Source: an uncultured Collinsella sp.
GTDB taxonomy: Bacteria; Actinomycetota; Coriobacteriia; Coriobacteriales; Coriobacteriaceae
NCBI GenBank assembly: GCA_900546085.1
Contig: URBS01000081.1
Coordinates: 1 to 9,839, forward strand
Direction: 5' to 3'
DNA length: 9,839 nucleotides
Shown: positions 5,901 through 9,839 of the stretch, in pieces
Layout of the letters: every line of letters starts with the position of its first letter
Position numbering within the stretch: the stretch's first letter is position 1
Notes under the pieces: model-generated
Seen by the model: the letters and a program-made list of their open reading frames with translations, nothing else
Told to the model about the DNA's origin: nothing
The model's database searches: none
Position numbers and translations under genes: made by a program

Positions 5901-7169
5901 ATGAATGCTGAGCAGTTCGATATCAAGATTCGTGCCGTAGAGGGCGGCGTAACGGCGGCAGCCGGCTTTAAGGCGGCGGGCATCCATGCCGGATTCCGCA
6001 AGAATCCCGAGCGCCTGGATTACGCGCTCGTCGTGCCCGACAGGCCCTGTCCCGGGGCCGGTGTGTTTACGACTAACCGCTTTTGTGCAGCGCCCGTGCA
6101 GGTGAGCCGTGCCAACTTGGGCGGCGCCGACAAGGGCTACGGCGTCATTGCCGGCGTTTCGGTCAACTCTGGCAATGCCAACGCCGCCACGGGTGAGACC
6201 GGTCTTGCCTGCGCGCGCGAGACCTGCAACATCGCCTCGCAGGTCATCGGCTGCGAGCCCCAGCAGATTCTGGTCGCCTCCACGGGCGTAATTGGTCAGA
6301 TTCTGCCGATCGACACGTTTGAGACTGCCGTTCCTGCCGCCTACGAGGCGCTCTCCGCCCACGGTGGCACCGATGCCGCCCGCGCTATCATGACGACCGA
6401 CACGCACTCCAAGGAGTATGCCGTGTGTTACCGCAGCGAGGCCGCGGGGCACGCAGGCAATGCCTATACGGTGGGCGGTATGTGCAAGGGCTCGGGCATG
6501 ATCATGCCCAACATGGCAACCATGATCGCGGTCATCACTACCGATGCCCCCGTCGAGCCGGCGGCGCTCCACGCCCTGTTGCTCTCCACCGTCAAGCAGA
6601 CCTTCAACAAGGTAACGGTCGATTCCGACACCTCGACTAACGACACCTGCATCATGCTTGCCTCCGGCGCCGCTGCCGCAGATGCCGAGCCTATTGTCGA
6701 GGGCTCTGACGCCTTCGACGAGCTGGCCTTTGCCGTGCATGAGGTGTGCGAGAGCCTGGCGCGCAACATCGCCGCAGATGGCGAGGGCGCATCCAAACTC
6801 GTGACGGTTAACGTCACCGGCGCCGTGAACGACGAGGAGGCCGATATCGCCGCTCGTGCTGTCGCCAACTCGCCGCTCGTCAAGACCTGCATCGCCGGCC
6901 ACGACTGCAACTGGGGCCGCGTTGCCATGGCGCTCGGCAAGTGCGGCGTGCAGTTTAACCAAGAAGATGTGTCCATCGACATGATAGGTATGCCCGTCTG
7001 CCGTGATGGCCTGACCGTTCCCTTTGACGAGGACGAGGCGCTGCGTCGCTTTGAGACGCCCGAGATCGTGATCTCGGCAGACCTGGGCGCAGGCGACGCG
7101 GCAACGACCGTGTGGACCTGCGACCTCACGCATGAGTACATCTCCATCAACGGCGACTACCGTTCCTAG
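5901..7169 (+). CDS. argJ: Glutamate N-acetyltransferase / ornithine acetyltransferase
   Basis: ArgJ moves the acetyl group from N-acetylornithine to glutamate, which yields ornithine and regenerates N-acetylglutamate (the cyclic pathway). Some forms also use acetyl-CoA to make N-acetylglutamate. The 422-residue length fits. The self-cleavage site is visible in KGSGMIMPNMATM: cleavage is expected between A206 and T207, giving an alpha chain of 206 residues and a beta chain whose new N-terminal Thr207 is the nucleophile. Other family segments are VNSGNANAATGE near the N-terminus, DSDTSTNDTC for substrate binding, and a C-terminal YISINGDYRS close to the usual YVxINADYRT ending. The ribosome site AAGGAG (5884-5889) is 11 bases from the ATG, longer than ideal. 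Whether it is mono- or bifunctional cannot be told from sequence alone; no argA is in the window. Confidence 0.96.
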   Translation: MNAEQFDIKIRAVEGGVTAAAGFKAAGIHAGFRKNPERLDYALVVPDRPCPGAGVFTTNRFCAAPVQVSRANLGGADKGYGVIAGVSVNSGNANAATGETGLACARETCNIASQVIGCEPQQILVASTGVIGQILPIDTFETAVPAAYEALSAHGGTDAARAIMTTDTHSKEYAVCYRSEAAGHAGNAYTVGGMCKGSGMIMPNMATMIAVITTDAPVEPAALHALLLSTVKQTFNKVTVDSDTSTNDTCIMLASGAAAADAEPIVEGSDAFDELAFAVHEVCESLARNIAADGEGASKLVTVNVTGAVNDEEADIAARAVANSPLVKTCIAGHDCNWGRVAMALGKCGVQFNQEDVSIDMIGMPVCRDGLTVPFDEDEALRRFETPEIVISADLGAGDAATTVWTCDLTHEYISINGDYRS

Positions 7170-7240
7170 ATTCCAGGCACGCTGCGCATCTTGCCGCGAT
7201 TGCGGACAGCGGAGCACGGCGCGATAACGATACGAAAGAC

Positions 7241-7250
7241 GAGGCAGATT
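7241..7250 (+). promoter_or_regulatory. Ribosome binding site that sets the argB start
   Basis: GAGG at 7241-7244 stands six bases before ATG 7251. Nothing similar precedes the upstream in-frame TTG at 7191, so the shorter protein with the usual NAGK N-terminal helix is preferred. Confidence 0.7.
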
Positions 7251-8231
7251 ATGAAATTCGCACGCGATTGTCGTTCGAGTGAATCCAACGAAGCAACCGC
7301 GCAGCTGCTGTTCGAAGCGCTGCCGTGGATTAAGAACCTGACCGGCAAGACGGTTGTTATCAAATATGGCGGAGCCGCCATGGTTGATGAGCAGCTGCGC
7401 CGCGACGTGATGAGCGACATCGTCCTGCTCAAGATCATCGGCATGCGCCCTGTTATCGTGCACGGTGGCGGCAAGGCCATCAACGAGGCGCTTAGCCACT
7501 ACGACATCCCCGTCGAGTTTATGAACGGCCAGCGCGTGACCACGCCGGCGACCATGGATATCGTGCGCGAGGTGCTGGGCGGCAAGGTCAACCAGGAGCT
7601 GGTCGCGGCGCTCAACCATCACGGCAACCTGGCCGTGGGCGTTTCGGGCAGCGATGCCGGTACGCTCATCGCCGAGCCGCTCGACCCCGAACTCGGCCGC
7701 GTAGGCAAGGTCACGCACGTCAACACCGACTATATCGAGCGCCTGCTCGATAGCGAGTACATCCCCGTCATCGCTACCGTCGCGGCGGGGGAGGACGGCG
7801 GTTTCTTCAACATCAACGCCGATACCGCCGCCGGTGCCGTTGCGGCGGCGCTGCATGCGCATAAGGCGATCTTTTTGACCGACGTCGACGGCCTGTACAA
7901 GGACTTTAGCGATAAAGACTCACTCATCTCCAACCTAACGCTCGACGAGGTTAACGAAATGCTCTACGGCGGCGAGGTCGATAAGGGCATGATTCCCAAG
8001 CTGCGTGCGGCCGTCGATGCGCTTGCCGGCGGCGTATTTCGCGCTCACATCATCAACGGCACCACGCCGCATTCGCTGCTGCTGGAGCTGCTGACCGATG
8101 CCGGCGTCGGCACCGTGATCCATTCCACCGAGACGGCTTACGAGTTCGATACGCATCCGCATCCGCTTTCGACGTTTGCTGCGCGTCTGACCGAGAACCT
8201 CGACGAGGTCGAGAAGCTTCAGACAGTCTAA
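7251..8231 (+). CDS. argB: Acetylglutamate kinase
   Basis: ArgB phosphorylates N-acetylglutamate with ATP, step 2 of arginine synthesis. The 326-residue protein has the amino-acid-kinase motifs: KYGG (38-41), HGGGK (71-75), GGKVNQELV, VSGSDAGTLIAEP, FNINADTAAGAVAAAL for substrate and nucleotide binding, LTDVDGLYKDF, and KGMIPKLRAA. An N-terminal helix precedes the kinase core (about residues 14-31, ATAQLLFEALPWIKNL); in known enzymes it marks the arginine-feedback-inhibited hexameric type, so end-product inhibition is likely. About 36 residues (291-326) extend past GTVI, where many homologs end. I chose ATG 7251 because GAGG (7241-7244) lies six bases upstream. An in-frame TTG at 7191 would add 20 residues with no ribosome site. 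It lies 81 bp after argJ. Confidence 0.95.
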   Translation: MKFARDCRSSESNEATAQLLFEALPWIKNLTGKTVVIKYGGAAMVDEQLRRDVMSDIVLLKIIGMRPVIVHGGGKAINEALSHYDIPVEFMNGQRVTTPATMDIVREVLGGKVNQELVAALNHHGNLAVGVSGSDAGTLIAEPLDPELGRVGKVTHVNTDYIERLLDSEYIPVIATVAAGEDGGFFNINADTAAGAVAAALHAHKAIFLTDVDGLYKDFSDKDSLISNLTLDEVNEMLYGGEVDKGMIPKLRAAVDALAGGVFRAHIINGTTPHSLLLELLTDAGVGTVIHSTETAYEFDTHPHPLSTFAARLTENLDEVEKLQTV

Positions 8232-8300
8232 CTGACCCGCAGCCGCCCCATTTCTGCACCCATAGGCCTGCGCCGTCCGGCGCTCAACGAAAGGCATCCC

Positions 8301-9584
8301 ATGTCACTTGCAGCTCAGCAATCGCTTGAATCCCATTACGTTATGCACACCTTTGGCCGCTCTCCGGTCGAGTTTGTCGAGGGTCACGGCATGAAGCTCA
8401 CCGGCGACGATGGTCGTGAGTACCTCGACTTTCTTGCCGGCATCGGCGTGTGCAGCCTTGGTCATGGCGACCCGGCTGTGCTCTCGGCGCTCGAGGCACA
8501 GACCAAAAAGCTCATGCATGTCTCCAATTACTTCTACATCGAGCAGCGTGGACAGGTCGCGGCGCTGCTGTCCAAGCTTGCTAACGATGACGTAGATGGT
8601 GCGCGCGTGCTTGCCGATGCCATTGTCGCCGGCGATGAGACCACGGCAGCTGCTCTTGGTGCTCCGGCTGCGGATGAGCAGGTTTGGGAGACCTTCTTTG
8701 CCAACTCTGGCGCCGAGGCCAACGAGGGCTCGATGAAGCTCGCGCGCCTGTACGCCAAGCGTGCCGGTAATGGCGGCAACACCATCGTGTGCATGCGCGG
8801 CGGCTTCCACGGCCGTACGCTCGAGACCATTGCCGCCACCATGTAGGATTGGCTGCAGGACAGCTTCCGCCCGCTGCCGGGTGGCTTTGTGGCCTGCACG
8901 CCCAACGATGTGGACGAGCTGCGTGCGATCTTTAAGCAGCTGGGGAGCGAGATTTGTGCCGTGATGCTCGAGCCGATCCAGGGTGAGAGTGGCGTGCACC
9001 CCATGACCGAGGAGTTTATGGCGACAGCGCGCGACCTGGCACACGAAGTGGGCGCCGTGCTTATCGCCGACGAGGTCCAGTGCGGCATCTTCCGCTCCGG
9101 CAAGCCATTTGCATTTCAAACCTATGGCGTGGAGCCCGACATCATGAGTCTTGCCAAGGGCATCGCCGACGGCGTTCCCATGGGCGCCGTGGTGGCAAAG
9201 AAAGAGATCGCCGACGTGTTTAAGCCCGGCGATCACGGTTCGACCTTTGGCGGTAGCTGCTTGGCCATCGCGGCGTGTGCCGCGACGCTCTCCGCGCTCG
9301 TGCGCGGCGATTATGCCGACCATGCTGCCAAGGTAGGCGCCTATATGGAGGCAAAGCTCGCCAAGCTGCCGCACGTGACCGAGGTGCGTGGCCGCGGCTT
9401 GATGCTCGGCTGTGATCTGGATGATGCCGCGGGCGACGCGCATGATATTGTTGCCCGCGCGCTGGCCGCCGGTGCCGTGATTAACGCTACAGGTGCTCAT
9501 ACGCTGCGTTTCCTGCCGCCGCTCGTCTGCGAGGAATCCGACGTGGACAGTCTGATCGAGATCCTGTCGGACGTTTTGGCCTAA
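8301..9584 (+). pseudogene. argD: Acetylornithine aminotransferase interrupted by an in-frame TAG
   Basis: ArgD is a PLP enzyme that converts N-acetylglutamate semialdehyde plus glutamate to N-acetylornithine, and in many bacteria also acts in lysine synthesis. The frame from ATG 8301 (ribosome site GAAAGG 8289-8294) reads normally for 181 codons, meets TAG at 8844-8846, and continues in the same frame as good ArgD to TAA at 9582-9584 (427 codons in all, counting the TAG). Before the stop are GAEANE (137-142) and F169-H170 of the PLP-stacking FHGRT. After it are LIADEVQCG with D257 and the Schiff-base lysine K286 in SLAKGIADGVPMGA. The 181-residue fragment thus lacks catalysis. A single C-to-T change from CAG (Gln) would explain the stop. 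It could be a true nonsense mutation or an error. A roughly 33-residue insertion (95-127) is also unusual. Confidence 0.88.
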
Positions 9585-9610
9585 CACAGCGAAATAACTT
9601 AACTTTGACT

Positions 9611-9668
9611 GGGTTCCGGACTGCGGACGTGCCCTATGTGGCATGATTCAGCGGTCTGGAGCCCGTTT
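9611..9668 (+). terminator. Strong hairpin terminator after argD
   Basis: GGGTTCCGGACTGC (9611-9624) pairs with GCGGTCTGGAGCCC (9651-9664) along all 14 positions, with three G-U pairs. The 26-base interior holds a smaller TGCC/GGCA hairpin (9630-9633 with 9640-9643). GTTTTG follows at once. It lies 26 bases after the argD stop and most likely ends the arginine operon. The T-tract is only four long. Confidence 0.62.
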
Positions 9669-9669
9669 T

Positions 9670-9688
9670 GCCTTAGATTTGCTAAGGC
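9670..9688 (+). other. Short perfect hairpin
   Basis: GCCTTAG (9670-9676) and CTAAGGC (9682-9688) form a seven-base stem around a five-base loop, immediately after the terminator T-tract. A second tiny hairpin, GACC/GGTC (9694-9697 with 9702-9705), follows. On the minus strand the first stem is followed by AAAACGGG, so no T-tract is seen there. The role is unknown. Confidence 0.5.
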
Positions 9689-9810
9689 GGGGAGACCTGC
9701 TGGTCAAATAACATTAAATATGAGTACTGTTACCGATTTGGTCGCAGCAATTTTGGACTAATAAGACCAGATGGCAAGTCGAAATGGTAGCGCGCAGAGA
9801 TGTGGTGTAA
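9689..9810. other. Intergenic stretch with possible structured leader
   Basis: No gene is visible in this AT-richer stretch. ATTTGGTC (9736-9743) pairs with GACCAGAT (9765-9772) over eight bases with one G-U pair. CTGGTC at 9700-9705 could pair with the same GACCAG (9765-9770), so two folds exclude each other. This could be the untranslated leader of a gene beyond the window edge. No tRNA, T-box or known riboswitch core was recognised. Confidence 0.3.
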
Positions 9811-9832
9811 GAGGCGGGGAATGCCCCGCCTC
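9811..9832. terminator. GC-rich hairpin at window end (terminator candidate)
   Basis: GAGGCGGGG (9811-9819) and CCCCGCCTC (9824-9832) form a perfect nine-base stem with loop AATG. The window ends seven bases later in cgccctt, so any T-tract that would confirm a plus-strand terminator is cut off. The minus strand has no T-run after this stem. Confidence 0.5.
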
Positions 9833-9839
9833 CGCCCTT

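Noticed and set aside
7191..7250. TTG start for argB adding 20 residues
   Set aside because: It has no ribosome site, and the ATG at 7251 has a well-spaced GAGG and gives the usual N-terminal helix.
5523..7862. A 779-residue open frame on the minus strand across argC, argJ and argB
   Set aside because: It is the codon-bias mirror of GC-rich plus-strand genes, spans three well-supported genes, has no ribosome site and shows no recognisable domain.
8270..8283. Small GCGCC/GGCGC hairpin between argB and argD as a terminator
   Set aside because: The stem has only five bases and no T-tract follows; such pairs are expected by chance at this GC content.
8844..8846. Programmed read-through or amber recoding in argD
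   Set aside because: Three other genes here end in TAG, including argC and argJ of the same cluster, and no recoding structure is evident just after the codon.
8304..9644. A 446-residue open frame on the minus strand opposite argD
   Set aside because: The plus-strand frame carries clear ArgD motifs on both sides of the TAG. The minus frame is a low-complexity His/Arg-rich shadow.
9689..9839. tRNA or T-box leader after argD
   Set aside because: No TPsiC-like GTTCRANNC segment, cloverleaf or AGGGTGGnACCGCG antiterminator core was found on either strand.

Overview
The window is a 9.8 kb piece of a GC-rich bacterial genome, almost all of it plus-strand protein genes. It starts with 49 bases of Illumina index adapter, so position 1 is the raw end of a contig; true genomic sequence starts at about base 50. 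The style suggests a gut actinobacterium of the Coriobacteriia, with Collinsella my best guess: high GC with G/C-ending codons, a fused double-ATPase ECF module, small anaerobe-type flavin-barrel proteins, and an argC-argJ-argB-argD cluster behind ArgR-type operators. That placement is inference from gene style, not from a marker gene.

Region 1 (74-3365) is a three-gene ECF vitamin transporter operon: a RibU-like membrane S component, a fused EcfA-EcfA' ATPase of 634 residues, and the EcfT scaffold. Stop and start codons overlap at both junctions (ATGA, TAATG). Region 2 (3396-4430) has two diverged tandem copies of a pyridoxamine-phosphate-oxidase-like (FMN split barrel) protein. Between them lies a 127-bp palindromic element with perfect 38-bp inverted arms and flanking ATTCC direct repeats, which looks like a MITE or a REP-type palindrome. 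A hairpin and T-rich stretch that probably ends transcription follows the second copy.

Region 3 (4574-9584) is the arginine biosynthesis cluster. Two ARG-box-like palindromes, 21 bp centre to centre, precede argC. Then come argC (NAGSA dehydrogenase), argJ (ornithine acetyltransferase), argB (NAG kinase) and argD (acetylornithine aminotransferase). Together they convert N-acetylglutamate to N-acetylornithine and on to ornithine, with ArgJ recycling the acetyl group. The argC-argJ gap folds into a branched structure ending in six T residues, a possible internal attenuator or terminator. argD is broken by one in-frame TAG at codon 182 while the same frame stays intact to the normal end. This is either a nonsense mutation or a base-call error.

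Region 4 (9585-9839) has no gene that I recognise. It holds a strong terminator-like hairpin just after argD and several further hairpins, the last at the window edge.

I did not find a wholly new multi-gene system. The items most worth a second look are the palindromic element, the argD amber codon, the structured argC-argJ spacer, the paired ARG boxes, the lineage-style insertions in EcfA, ArgB and ArgD, and the adapter sequence.
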